Shown here: one piece after another, positions 36,465-45,399 of the stretch
Numbering within the stretch: position 1 is the stretch's first letter
Layout: every line of letters starts with the position of its first letter
DNA from: Parabacteroides sp. TM07-1AC
Lineage (GTDB): Bacteria > Bacteroidota > Bacteroidia > Bacteroidales > Tannerellaceae
DNA length: 64,000 nt
Reading direction: 5' to 3'
Assembly (NCBI RefSeq): GCF_003480915.1
Contig: NZ_QUKD01000009.1
Location: 1-64,000 of the forward strand
The notes under the pieces: model-generated
Seen by the model: only the letters and a program-made list of their open reading frames with translations
What the model was told of the DNA's origin: nothing
The model's database searches: none
Translations under genes and position numbers: made by a program

Positions 36465-36999
36465 TGATAAAATTCTTTCCGAAAGAAATTTAATTTTCAT
36501 TCGGAAGAAATCGAAAATACTCCCGAGAGAATAAAAAAACATACAAAATGTAAAATATCATTTTGCTAGTACTATAGCGGGTAAATCAAATTTCTACCCC
36601 ATGTAAATTGAATTAGTATACCGGGTAATATTTTTTAACGTATCAGTATGCTGAAGAAATAATCCTTTTTGTATCACTCTGGCAAAGTGGAAATAATCTG
36701 TTCAAAAAGAGAAATTGATTTAATTGTATTTTTTTTATTATTTTACTAGGGATATTCAATTGTGAACTGCTATTAGTTATAGAAGGGACATTCTAAACAA
36801 CGGAAATGGATAAAGATACATTATATAATTTTTTTGAAGGCAACGCATCTTTAGATGAGGAAATGGCTGTAAGACAGTGGATGGAAGAGTCCGCTGAAAA
36901 CCGTCAGGCTTTTCTGAAAGAGCGAAAACTATTTGATGCGATGTTACTTTTAGGAAATGAAAAAGTAATAAAAGCCGGAAAGAAAAGATTCAGAATAGA
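36465..36999. other. Predicted invertible segment between the two fecR copies
   Basis: 535 bp bounded by inverted repeats. It carries the noncoding stretch 36465-36805 and codons 1-64 plus part of codon 65 of the intact right fecR. The third base of the junction codon is the first base of both repeats (c36464 and c37000), so inversion keeps frame on both sides. No exact TAnnTTTG promoter box is visible on either strand of 36465-36805; a GGGGTA..CCC dyad at 36578-36600 may be the promoter element. A 13-codon frame (start near 36496, minus strand) that ends in the repeat is probably meaningless. Confidence 0.7.
36578..36600. promoter_or_regulatory. Near-palindromic CGGGTA..TACCCC element in the switch segment
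   Basis: CGGGTAAATC on the plus strand faces GGGGTAGAAATTTG on the minus strand. It resembles the element before the sigma-regulated susC (26838-26862) and could serve either direction. Low certainty. Confidence 0.3.
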
Positions 37000-37750
37000 C
37001 CTTAGTTCTCTTAGAACTGAGTTAATCAAAATAGCAGCTGTCATAGCGGTCACTTTGGGAGGCAGCTATCTGTTCCACCAGTACGCATTGGAAAAAGAAC
37101 TGATGGCGATGCATACAATTAGGGTTCCTGCCGGACAGCGGATTAATATTACTTTGACTGACGGTACGAATGTCTGGTTAAATGCCAGGACTTCACTTAC
37201 ATATCCGGTAAAGTTCGGTAAAAAGAATCGCCGGGTGGTATTGGATGGAGAGGCTTATTTCGATGTGGCGAAAGACAAAGACAAGCCTTTTATCGTACAA
37301 ACGGATCAATATAACGTAGAAGTGTTGGGGACTAAATTCGATGTGGATGCCTATGCTGAAACGGGAGAGTTTGAAACAACGTTAATGTCAGGTAGCGTAC
37401 GGGTAGCTTCCACGAGTGATCCGGAGCAGAAATTAACGTTGAAACCGAACAATAAGGTCTATTTGCAGGATGGTAAATTGCATGTGACTACTGTAGACGA
37501 TTTCAATCCTTACAGGTGGAAGGAGGGCTTGATCTGCTTTAAAAATGAATCGTTTACATCTATTATGGCAGATTTTGAGAAGTATTACGGATTGTCGATC
37601 CGGGTACGGAATATGGAAGTGCTTAAATACGCTTACACCGGTAAATTCCGTCAGACAGACGGTATAGATTATGCACTGAGGGTGCTACAGAAGGATATAA
37701 AGTTTACTTATCAGCGAGATGATGAAAATCAAATAATCTATATAGAGTAA
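36806..37750 (+). CDS. FecR-family anti-sigma factor, intact copy of the switch
   Basis: A 314-residue inner-membrane anti-sigma factor. Residues 1-65 form the cytosolic sigma-binding part (MDKDTLYNFFEGNASLDEE..). One membrane segment lies at about 73-91 (LIKIAAVIAVTLGGSYLF). The FecR domain (about 103-200) has RINITLTDGTNVWLN and FIVQTDQYNVEVLGTKFDV; DUF4974 occupies about 245-313. Codon 66 (CTT, 37001) is where similarity to the left copy begins, inside the inverted repeat. No sigma gene is adjacent, unusual for the family. susC follows after 154 bases with a hairpin between. Confidence 0.94.
   Translation: MDKDTLYNFFEGNASLDEEMAVRQWMEESAENRQAFLKERKLFDAMLLLGNEKVIKAGKKRFRIDLSSLRTELIKIAAVIAVTLGGSYLFHQYALEKELMAMHTIRVPAGQRINITLTDGTNVWLNARTSLTYPVKFGKKNRRVVLDGEAYFDVAKDKDKPFIVQTDQYNVEVLGTKFDVDAYAETGEFETTLMSGSVRVASTSDPEQKLTLKPNNKVYLQDGKLHVTTVDDFNPYRWKEGLICFKNESFTSIMADFEKYYGLSIRVRNMEVLKYAYTGKFRQTDGIDYALRVLQKDIKFTYQRDDENQIIYIE
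37000..37026 (+). repeat. Right inverted repeat of the fecR switch, inside the intact fecR
   Basis: CCTTAGTTCTCTTAG, then A, then ACTGAG: inverted match to 36438-36464 with one mismatch in 22 bp, and 31 of 35 bases if extended. It overlaps codons 65-74 of the intact fecR. Confidence 0.8.
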
Positions 37751-37814
37751 GAGACTGTAATAACATATTTATTAACCTTAAAAAGTTGCTTATGGAATAT
37801 ACATGAAAACGAAA

Positions 37815-37850
37815 AATGCCGGCAAGCGCTGGGGGGCAATTACCGGCATT
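37815..37850 (+). other. Conserved hairpin in the right fecR-susC spacer
   Basis: AATGCCGG (37815-37822) pairs with CCGGCATT (37843-37850) around the loop CAAGCGCTGGGGGGCAATTA. It matches the element at 35627-35660 in the left locus. No T-run follows, so it is not a typical terminator; attenuation, processing or an sRNA target are possible. Confidence 0.6.
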
Positions 37851-37904
37851 CAATCAACACAATTCAATTAAAAACTGTATTAACTTCAAATCATCAACAA
37901 AGGT

Positions 37905-40900
37905 ATGAAAAAAAACTCTTTGTCGGGTAGGTATTATCCTAAATCCCCGCAACTTAAACAAATCTTTAGAATTATGCGAATCACCACATTCCTGTTATTA
38001 GTTTGTGTTTTTTGCTCTTTCGCGGAAAATACACATTCTCAGAATGCCCGGGTAAGCATTAGTAAGAGTAATGCTAGACTGGACAATGTATTAAGTGAGA
38101 TAGAAAGTCAGACAGATTATTTGTTTATTTATAATAATCAGGTAGATGTTAATCGGAAAGTTTCTGTAAAAGTAAAAAATAAACCTGTATCCTCTGTTTT
38201 GGATGATCTGTTCAAAAATACAGGAATCAGATACGCAATGGAAGGGACACATATCGTTCTGACTAAAAATGCAGAAAATGCTAATCCTACGCAACAGCAA
38301 ACGAGACATATAACAGGTACTGTCATTGATGTGAATGATGAACCTGTTATTGGTGCTAATGTTGTTGTAAAAGGTACGACTAACGGGACAATTACAGATT
38401 TGGACGGCCGTTTTACCATCGAAGCTGATTCTAAATCTGTATTGAATGTATCTTATATTGGGTATCTGACGAAAGAAATTACTGTCGGGAATCAACAATC
38501 GATCCGTATCATATTATTGGAGGATACGAAAACACTGGACGAAGTTGTGGTAATCGGTTATGGAACACAGAAAAAAGCGGACTTGACAGGCTCGGTGGCC
38601 AATGTCAATACGGACGATCTGAACACACAAAGTAATACGACGATCGGACAGGCTCTGCAAGGAAAGATTGCCGGTGTAGATATTGTCTCTCAAGGCGGAA
38701 CACCTGGTGGAAGTACACGTATTATGGTTCGTGGTATCGGTACGTTGAACAATTCAGCTCCTTTATATATTGTCGATGGTATGTATATGACTGGGATAGA
38801 CCATATCAATCCGAACGATATTGCCAGTATCGACGTATTGAAAGACGCTTCTTCAGCAGCTATTTATGGTTCTCGTGCAGCCAATGGTGTGATCATCGTG
38901 ACTACAAAAGAAGGATCAAATACGGAGGGCAAACCTATTATTGACCTTTCGGCCAATATCGGTGTCAGTGCACCATCCAAATATTTGAATCTGCTAAATG
39001 CTGCTGGATGGGCTGAGGTTACAACTGTTTCCCGAAGGGCCGCAGGGTTGGAGCCTCTTGATATGGCTCTTGATTTGTCATCCAAACCAGACAATGATTG
39101 GCAGGATATTATGTTTGGTCCGGCATTAATGCAGAACTATGCTCTTTCCGTAAAAGGGGGAGGAAAATACTCCACTTATTATAACAGTGTCGGTTATACG
39201 AATCAAGACGGTGTGATGAAAGGTACCAACTATCAGCGTTATACATTGCAGAGCAAGCAGGATTTTAAAAAGGGTATTTTTACAGCCGGAACGAATGTGG
39301 TTTTGACTTACGATCAGAGTGATCCGTTGTATGGAGCTATCCGAGGCGGTATGGTTGGGCACACTTTGCAGTCAATTCCGACTTTGGAAAAATATGATTC
39401 AAGCAATGAAGGGGGCTACGGTAGCTTGTATGGTGATGTGGTGAATTTGCAACACCCTATGGGAATGGTTGATGACGCGTTGGAAAACCGGTATAGTGAT
39501 AATGTAAAGATCTATGCGAATGCCTATGTATCCGTGGAGCCGATAAAAGGATTAAAATATAAGCTGAATGTTGCTCCGGACTTCCAGTTCTATCGTTATA
39601 ATGATTATGAAGGATTGTATAGTTATGGTTTGGCAAAGAATGAAGTGACACAGGTGACGGAGCAACAGACAAGAACACGTAATGTGTTGGTTGAAAATCT
39701 GCTTTCTTACGACCAGACATTTGGCGAACATAAGGTATCATTGTTGGCCGGTTATACTTATCAAGATTCCCGCTATCGTTTCTTGCAAGGTTCTGGTCAG
39801 GGAATGCCCGTTGGAATTATGGAAATTGATGCTGCGGCCGGTGGTTTGGCTGTAAGTGGTAATTCTACTCGTAGTGTGTTGACGTCTATTTTAGGCCGTG
39901 CTTTCTATTCTTATAAGAATCGTTATTTGATTACGGCTACAATTCGCCGTGACGGTTCTTCCAAATTCGGATCGAATCATCGCTATGGCAATTTCCCTTC
40001 TATTTCTGCTGGTTGGAATATTGCAGAAGAAGGTTTTGTGAAGAATAATGTGTCCTGGCTGGATCAGTTGAAATTGAGAGCCGGTTATGGGGTATTAGGT
40101 AATCAGGAGATTTCCAATTATCAGTTTGTGTCAGTTGTGTCGACAGGTATTAACTATCCAAATGGTAATGGTGGTCTGATACAGGGAGCTTTTCCGAAAA
40201 CATTTGCAAATCCGGATATCAAGTGGGAAGAAACAGCCATGACGAATGTCGGAATCGACTTTATGGCTTTGCGAAACCGACTGACATTGACGGCTGACTG
40301 GTACGTGAAAAACACAAAGGATATTCTATTGAATGTCCCTATTCCTATATCAACCGGAGGTTCTAATGATCCGATCCGCAACGCCGGGAAAATCCGTAAT
40401 CAAGGAGTTGAGTTTAATATCGGTTGGAATGAAACATTGAATAAAGACTTTTCTTATGGCGTAAATTTCCTGGGGACATATAATAAGAATGAAGTGGTGG
40501 AAATGGGAGCTGAGTCACAGGCTATCACCGGTGGAACAATACATGGTGGAACTTACACAAGCAAGACGTTGGCTGGCTATCCGATCGGAGGGTTTTGGTT
40601 GATTCCGACCGATGGCTATTTCAATAGTGAAGCCGAAGTGAATGCCCATCAAAAGGATGGCAACTTAATCCAGCCAAGTGCAGAACCGGGTGATATTCGC
40701 TTCAAGGATACGAACAATGATGGAACAATCAACGATGACGACCGGGTATATTGTGGTAGCCCATTCCCGAAATTCACTTACTCAATCAATGGTAATATTA
40801 CGTATAAAAAATGGGATTTTTCAATTGGATTCCAGGGAGTTACGGGTAATAAAATTTATAACGCGACGAATCTGGAACTGACAGATGTCACACGAGGTAC

Positions 40901-41261
40901 AAATTATTTGGCAAGTACCTTGGATTATTGGACTCCAGATAATCAAAATGCAGCCAGCCCTCGTTTGATTTGGACAGATCCGAACCGGAATGCCCGTTCC
41001 GAGTCTGATCGTTATTTGGAAAGTGGCTCTTATTTCCGTTTGAGAAACCTGCAGGTTGGTTATACATTGCCTCTTGCATGGTGTCGTGGTCTGGTGCAGA
41101 AAGCACGTGTGTATGTGAATGCGGAAAATCTCTTTACGATTACGTCCTATTCCGGATATACGCCGGATGTGAATTCCTCTGATGTCTATTCTCGTGGTTT
41201 CGATGAGTTTATATATCCATCCAACCGTACCTTTATGGTTGGTTTGAATGTTACATTTTAA
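37905..41261 (+). CDS. SusC/RagA-family transporter with STN domain (right divergent locus)
   Basis: A 1118-residue TonB-linked outer-membrane transporter. Leader and signal segment (MRITTFLLLVCVFCSFA, about 24-40) precede an STN domain (about 47-117) and a CarboxypepD-like domain (about 130-210). The signature DEVVVIGYGTQKKADLTGSV, the plug with RIMVRGIGTLNNSAPLYIVDG and the barrel follow. The STN domain and fecR upstream imply regulation by an ECF sigma factor. It is paired with susD 12 bases downstream. The linked GH2/GH20 genes suggest import of galactose- and N-acetylhexosamine-containing oligosaccharides. Confidence 0.95.
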   Translation: MKKNSLSGRYYPKSPQLKQIFRIMRITTFLLLVCVFCSFAENTHSQNARVSISKSNARLDNVLSEIESQTDYLFIYNNQVDVNRKVSVKVKNKPVSSVLDDLFKNTGIRYAMEGTHIVLTKNAENANPTQQQTRHITGTVIDVNDEPVIGANVVVKGTTNGTITDLDGRFTIEADSKSVLNVSYIGYLTKEITVGNQQSIRIILLEDTKTLDEVVVIGYGTQKKADLTGSVANVNTDDLNTQSNTTIGQALQGKIAGVDIVSQGGTPGGSTRIMVRGIGTLNNSAPLYIVDGMYMTGIDHINPNDIASIDVLKDASSAAIYGSRAANGVIIVTTKEGSNTEGKPIIDLSANIGVSAPSKYLNLLNAAGWAEVTTVSRRAAGLEPLDMALDLSSKPDNDWQDIMFGPALMQNYALSVKGGGKYSTYYNSVGYTNQDGVMKGTNYQRYTLQSKQDFKKGIFTAGTNVVLTYDQSDPLYGAIRGGMVGHTLQSIPTLEKYDSSNEGGYGSLYGDVVNLQHPMGMVDDALENRYSDNVKIYANAYVSVEPIKGLKYKLNVAPDFQFYRYNDYEGLYSYGLAKNEVTQVTEQQTRTRNVLVENLLSYDQTFGEHKVSLLAGYTYQDSRYRFLQGSGQGMPVGIMEIDAAAGGLAVSGNSTRSVLTSILGRAFYSYKNRYLITATIRRDGSSKFGSNHRYGNFPSISAGWNIAEEGFVKNNVSWLDQLKLRAGYGVLGNQEISNYQFVSVVSTGINYPNGNGGLIQGAFPKTFANPDIKWEETAMTNVGIDFMALRNRLTLTADWYVKNTKDILLNVPIPISTGGSNDPIRNAGKIRNQGVEFNIGWNETLNKDFSYGVNFLGTYNKNEVVEMGAESQAITGGTIHGGTYTSKTLAGYPIGGFWLIPTDGYFNSEAEVNAHQKDGNLIQPSAEPGDIRFKDTNNDGTINDDDRVYCGSPFPKFTYSINGNITYKKWDFSIGFQGVTGNKIYNATNLELTDVTRGTNYLASTLDYWTPDNQNAASPRLIWTDPNRNARSESDRYLESGSYFRLRNLQVGYTLPLAWCRGLVQKARVYVNAENLFTITSYSGYTPDVNSSDVYSRGFDEFIYPSNRTFMVGLNVTF

Positions 41262-41273
41262 ATAGATAATTAT

Positions 41274-42824
41274 ATGAAGCGAATATATTTATATTTTATG
41301 TTTTGTGCTGCAGCCGTTTTGGGTTTGAGTACATCCTGTGACTCTCAATTGGATCAGATAAATCCAAATAAAGCGACAGAAGATACGTTTTGGGAGAGTA
41401 AGGCGGATTTTGAACTGGCTTTGACTTCTTGTTATACTCCATTGAAAAATGCTTTGAATGGCGGTTATTATGGAACACGAGGGGTGATGATGCGTATCGC
41501 ACGTGCCGATGAGGTAGAATTCAGGAATGATATTAGCGATGTATTCCAAGCTTGCTATTTTACGAATACAAATGGTAATTCTCTTTCTCAAGGAATGTTT
41601 TATCAGTTTTATAATGCTTTGTATCGAACCAATTCCATTATGCAGAAACTGGAAGAAAAAGGAGGAGAGTTTGAATCTGAATTTGTGGATAAGGTAAAAG
41701 GCGAATGTTTATTTATTCGAGGTTTCTATCTGTTTCAGTTGGGTAAAGAATTTAAGAATGCTCCGTTGCGTATGACGGCTTCGCAGTCTCCTTCCACTTT
41801 CCCTTTGGAAAAAGCGACTCAGGCAGAGATTTGGGCACAGGCCGAACAGGATTTGATGACGGCTGCTTCTTTGTTGCCGGTAGTAAACGATGTGATAGGA
41901 AAACCAACCCGAGGAGCTGCTTATGCAATGTTGGGTAAGCTGTATGTGTATGCGGAAAGTTTTGATAAGGCTATCCAGGTGCTGGAACCACTGACCAAGT
42001 CGCCTTATACCTATAGCCTGGTAGATGATTTTGCATGGAATTTTGATGAAGCACATGAAAACAACTCGGAAAGCATTTTCGAATTGTTGATGGAGCCGGT
42101 TGGTGGTACAGATATTTGGGGAGACGGAGAAAACCTCAACTCGACGCAAACCAATACTCGTCCGAAAGAATATGCCGCCCCCGAAGCTGGAGGCTGGTAT
42201 GAAGCACAACCGACCCAACAGATGATGGATATGTTTTGGGCTGAAAAAGATAAGGATGGCAATTCGGATTATCGGGCACGCGCTTCTGTGGCTTGGGACT
42301 ATGAAGGTTGTATGTATTATTTGAAGCCTTTCCGTGAAAAGTTCGGGTCAGACAAGTGGAATTCTTATTGGATATTGAAATACCAGAATTGGAATACGGC
42401 AGAATCTGAGGCCTCACCTCCTATGTCTTGTATCAATGAGCGTGCTATCCGTTATGCAGATGTCATTTTACTATTGGCAGAATCTTATCTGCGTGGTTCG
42501 CAGGATTTATCAAAAGCAATTGTTTATTTGAACCAAATCCGTGAACGGGCAAACTTGAATCCTTATAGTGGAGCACAGACATACGAGGCTGTTTTTAATG
42601 ATTTGGAACGTCAGCGTGCTATTGAGTTCTTTGTAGAAGGCGAACGTTTCTACGATCTGCGTCGTTGGGGATTGTTGGAAAAGCGTATGGAAACTTGTAA
42701 TTCTGTTCGCTATAAGCAGCTAATGACAGGAAAAGTTGGAGACACGAATCGTTATTATTACTATCCTATACCTTCGAAGGAATTGGAAACGAATACGTTA
42801 TGTACACCTAATGAGGGTTGGTAG
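41274..42824 (+). CDS. SusD/RagB-family nutrient-binding lipoprotein (right divergent locus)
   Basis: A 516-residue surface lipoprotein with lipobox cysteine near 22 (LGLSTSCDSQLDQINPN). It has KGECLFIRGFYLFQLGKEFKNAPL and RYADVILLLAESYLRGSQD, then LERQRAIEFFVEGERFYDLRRWG, the SusD C-terminal signature. It is coupled to the preceding susC. A terminator-like hairpin follows before the enzyme genes. Confidence 0.94.
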   Translation: MKRIYLYFMFCAAAVLGLSTSCDSQLDQINPNKATEDTFWESKADFELALTSCYTPLKNALNGGYYGTRGVMMRIARADEVEFRNDISDVFQACYFTNTNGNSLSQGMFYQFYNALYRTNSIMQKLEEKGGEFESEFVDKVKGECLFIRGFYLFQLGKEFKNAPLRMTASQSPSTFPLEKATQAEIWAQAEQDLMTAASLLPVVNDVIGKPTRGAAYAMLGKLYVYAESFDKAIQVLEPLTKSPYTYSLVDDFAWNFDEAHENNSESIFELLMEPVGGTDIWGDGENLNSTQTNTRPKEYAAPEAGGWYEAQPTQQMMDMFWAEKDKDGNSDYRARASVAWDYEGCMYYLKPFREKFGSDKWNSYWILKYQNWNTAESEASPPMSCINERAIRYADVILLLAESYLRGSQDLSKAIVYLNQIRERANLNPYSGAQTYEAVFNDLERQRAIEFFVEGERFYDLRRWGLLEKRMETCNSVRYKQLMTGKVGDTNRYYYYPIPSKELETNTLCTPNEGW

Positions 42825-42851
42825 TCTGCACTGGTCTTGATGGATGATTTT

Positions 42852-42897
42852 AATGTCGGCTATAAGTATTTACTATATTATAGTCGGCATTCTTTTT
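42852..42897 (+). terminator. Hairpin after the right susD
   Basis: AATGTCGGCTATA (42852-42864) pairs with TATAGTCGGCATT (42879-42891) using two G-U pairs, followed by CTTTTT. It probably lowers read-through into the GH2 gene. Confidence 0.75.
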
Positions 42898-42945
42898 CTG
42901 TGATAATTGATATGATGTATGAATGTATTTTAAAGAATTGATTCT

Positions 42946-45399
42946 ATGAAATATATAAGTCAATGGAAATGGATTCTCTCCTTGTTGCTTTGCTGTTTTT
43001 TTCATGCGGAAGCTGCGGAGGTTATTCGTTTTGATTTGGGTTGGAAATTCAGTTTGAATGATGTGGGGGAGGAGGCTGTCTTTCCCGGTTATAATGATTC
43101 TGCCTGGCGGACATTAAATTTGCCTCACGATTGGAGTATAGAGGGGACATATGAGCAAACGGCCAACGGGACAGACTGGCAAAGCGGTTTTTTGCCGGCA
43201 GGAATAGGATGGTATCGTAAAACGTTTGCTTATGATCCTGCATGGGCTACTAAAAAAGTCCGTATCCGGTTTGATGGAATTTATCTGAATAGTGAAGTTT
43301 GGATTAATGGTCATTCTTTAGGTAAACGGCCGAATGGCTATATCGGTTTTGAATATGATCTGACTCCTTATTTGAGAAAGGGGAATAATTGTATTGCGGT
43401 GAAAGTCGACCAGTCTAAACCTCTCACCGGGCGTTGGTATACAGGTTCTGGTATATATCGGCATGTTCATCTGATCATATCTTCTCCGGTACATATTTCC
43501 TATTCGGGTGTTTATTTTAAAGTAGATACCTTTTTGCCAGAGAAGGCGCTGTGTTCAGTTGAGGTTTCCGTTGTAAATCCGGAAAAGGAGAAAGTACGGA
43601 TCGTTTCCTGCTTACAGGATAGGAATGGGATAATCGTAGCTGAAAGTTTTGGAACAGAAGATCTTTTTGGGCAAGATAAAATGCGGATGACTGTTGTATC
43701 TCCGAAGCGCTGGTCTCCTGAGAATCCGATTGTTTATACGTTGATATGCCGGTTGGAAAAGTCTGGGAAGTTATTGGATGAGGTTCGACAATTGGTTGGT
43801 TTTCGCTCTTTGGAATTTAGTCCGGAATTTGGCTTTAAGCTGAATGGAGAGGTTACAAAGTTAAAAGGGGTATGTGATCATCATACGGCAGGAGCTGTTG
43901 GTGCCGCTGTGCCGGAAGATATTTTGTATTATCGATTGAAGTTGCTGAAAGAAATGGGGTGTAATGCGATTCGTACTTCTCATAATCCTTTTTCTCCGGA
44001 GTTTTATACGATGTGTGATACAATGGGATTAATGGTTTTGAATGAAGGGTTGGATGGCTGGAATATCCCGAAAGCAGTAGATGATTATGGAAACTATTTT
44101 GACGAATGGTGGGAAAAAGATATGACAGACTTTATCAAGCGTGATCGTAATCATCCGTCTGTTATTATGTGGAGCATTGGAAATGAGGTGAATGGTGCAT
44201 CACAAGAGATACAACGTAATTTGGTGGATTTGTTTCATTCGCTAGACGTGCGTCCGGTAACACAAGGTGGGGCTGATCCTACTCGCGGAATGTCTGTAGA
44301 CTATAAAAAGAATTTTGGAATGCTTGATATTGTCGGTTTCAATGGTAATGGGGAGGAAATCGGTGAACTGGAGAAATTTAGGGATAAATATCCGTCTGTA
44401 TGTGCTGTTGCGACGGAAGTACCCCATACTTACCAAACGCGTGGTGTTTACAGGACAAAAACTCAGTGGAGAAGGAGAGACTTCCCAGCTCCTTGGGAAA
44501 AGAAAAATCCGATTAAATGGGATTTGTTTGAGAAGCGGGTGTTCCCAATCCCCGACCTTGCTGCGGAAGAGTTTTTTCCGGAAGAGGAGATTCATCCATA
44601 TTATCAATCATCGTATGACAATGCTTCGGTACGTATCAGTGTTCGCAGAGCCTGGCAAAGGACCTGTGCATTCCCTTGGTTGATGGGCGAGTTTCGCTGG
44701 GGTAGTTTTGATTATTTGGGAGAAGCTGAGTGGCCGCAACGTTGTGGTAATTTCGGTATTATTGATGTGGCTGCCATGCCTAAAGATGCTTATTATCTGT
44801 ATCAGAGTCTGTGGACTGATAAACCGATGGTACATTTGCTGCCTCATTGGACTCACATGGGAAAAGAAGGGAAAATAGTACCGGTTGTCGTATATACGAA
44901 TTGTGATTCTGTTGAATTGTTATTAAATAATGTATCTTTGGGCACTCAACCTTATAAAGGAGAACAATTGGTTTGGAATATACCTTATGAATCAGGCCGT
45001 ATTGAGGCAAAGGCGAAGAACGGGAATAGAATAGTGGCAACAGATATGCAACAAACAGCATCGTTAGCCTATACGGTCAGCTGCTCTGCAAACAAATTGG
45101 AGTTACAGGCTGGTTCTGCTGAGGTGGCAAGGCTTGAGTTCTCAGTAGTCGACCGGAATGGTGTTTTATGTCCGTATGCGTCAGATGAACTGTCATTCGA
45201 TTTGGATGGACCTATTCGCTTGTTAGGAGTGGATAATGGAGATCCGGTTGATATGTTCCCATACAAACAGCCCCGCTGCAGGAGTTTTAGGGGAAAATGT
45301 GTTTTATTGATACAGGCTGCCGATATACCAGGGAAAGCGGCCGTAACTGTACGTTCAGAGAAGTTGACTGAAAAGAAAATAATGTTGGAAATAAAATGA
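42946..45399 (+). CDS. Glycoside hydrolase family 2, beta-galactosidase-like
   Basis: An 817-residue exported enzyme; the signal peptide ends near HAEAA. The GH2 order is a jelly-roll domain (about 25-190, with LPHDWSIEG and GTGIYR-like SGIYRHVHL), an immunoglobulin-like domain, then the TIM barrel from about 300 (GVCDHHTAGAVGAA). E414 in WSIGNEVNG is the expected acid/base and E582 in LMGEFRWG the nucleophile. A C-terminal beta-sandwich (about 630-817) follows. Likely activity is beta-galactosidase, with other beta-glycosidases possible. It overlaps the GH20 start. Confidence 0.9.
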   Translation: MKYISQWKWILSLLLCCFFHAEAAEVIRFDLGWKFSLNDVGEEAVFPGYNDSAWRTLNLPHDWSIEGTYEQTANGTDWQSGFLPAGIGWYRKTFAYDPAWATKKVRIRFDGIYLNSEVWINGHSLGKRPNGYIGFEYDLTPYLRKGNNCIAVKVDQSKPLTGRWYTGSGIYRHVHLIISSPVHISYSGVYFKVDTFLPEKALCSVEVSVVNPEKEKVRIVSCLQDRNGIIVAESFGTEDLFGQDKMRMTVVSPKRWSPENPIVYTLICRLEKSGKLLDEVRQLVGFRSLEFSPEFGFKLNGEVTKLKGVCDHHTAGAVGAAVPEDILYYRLKLLKEMGCNAIRTSHNPFSPEFYTMCDTMGLMVLNEGLDGWNIPKAVDDYGNYFDEWWEKDMTDFIKRDRNHPSVIMWSIGNEVNGASQEIQRNLVDLFHSLDVRPVTQGGADPTRGMSVDYKKNFGMLDIVGFNGNGEEIGELEKFRDKYPSVCAVATEVPHTYQTRGVYRTKTQWRRRDFPAPWEKKNPIKWDLFEKRVFPIPDLAAEEFFPEEEIHPYYQSSYDNASVRISVRRAWQRTCAFPWLMGEFRWGSFDYLGEAEWPQRCGNFGIIDVAAMPKDAYYLYQSLWTDKPMVHLLPHWTHMGKEGKIVPVVVYTNCDSVELLLNNVSLGTQPYKGEQLVWNIPYESGRIEAKAKNGNRIVATDMQQTASLAYTVSCSANKLELQAGSAEVARLEFSVVDRNGVLCPYASDELSFDLDGPIRLLGVDNGDPVDMFPYKQPRCRSFRGKCVLLIQAADIPGKAAVTVRSEKLTEKKIMLEIK

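Noticed and set aside
36455..36496. 13-codon frame on the minus strand ending in the left inverted repeat
   Set aside because: Too short, no family resemblance; the repeat and the fecR homology explain the sequence.
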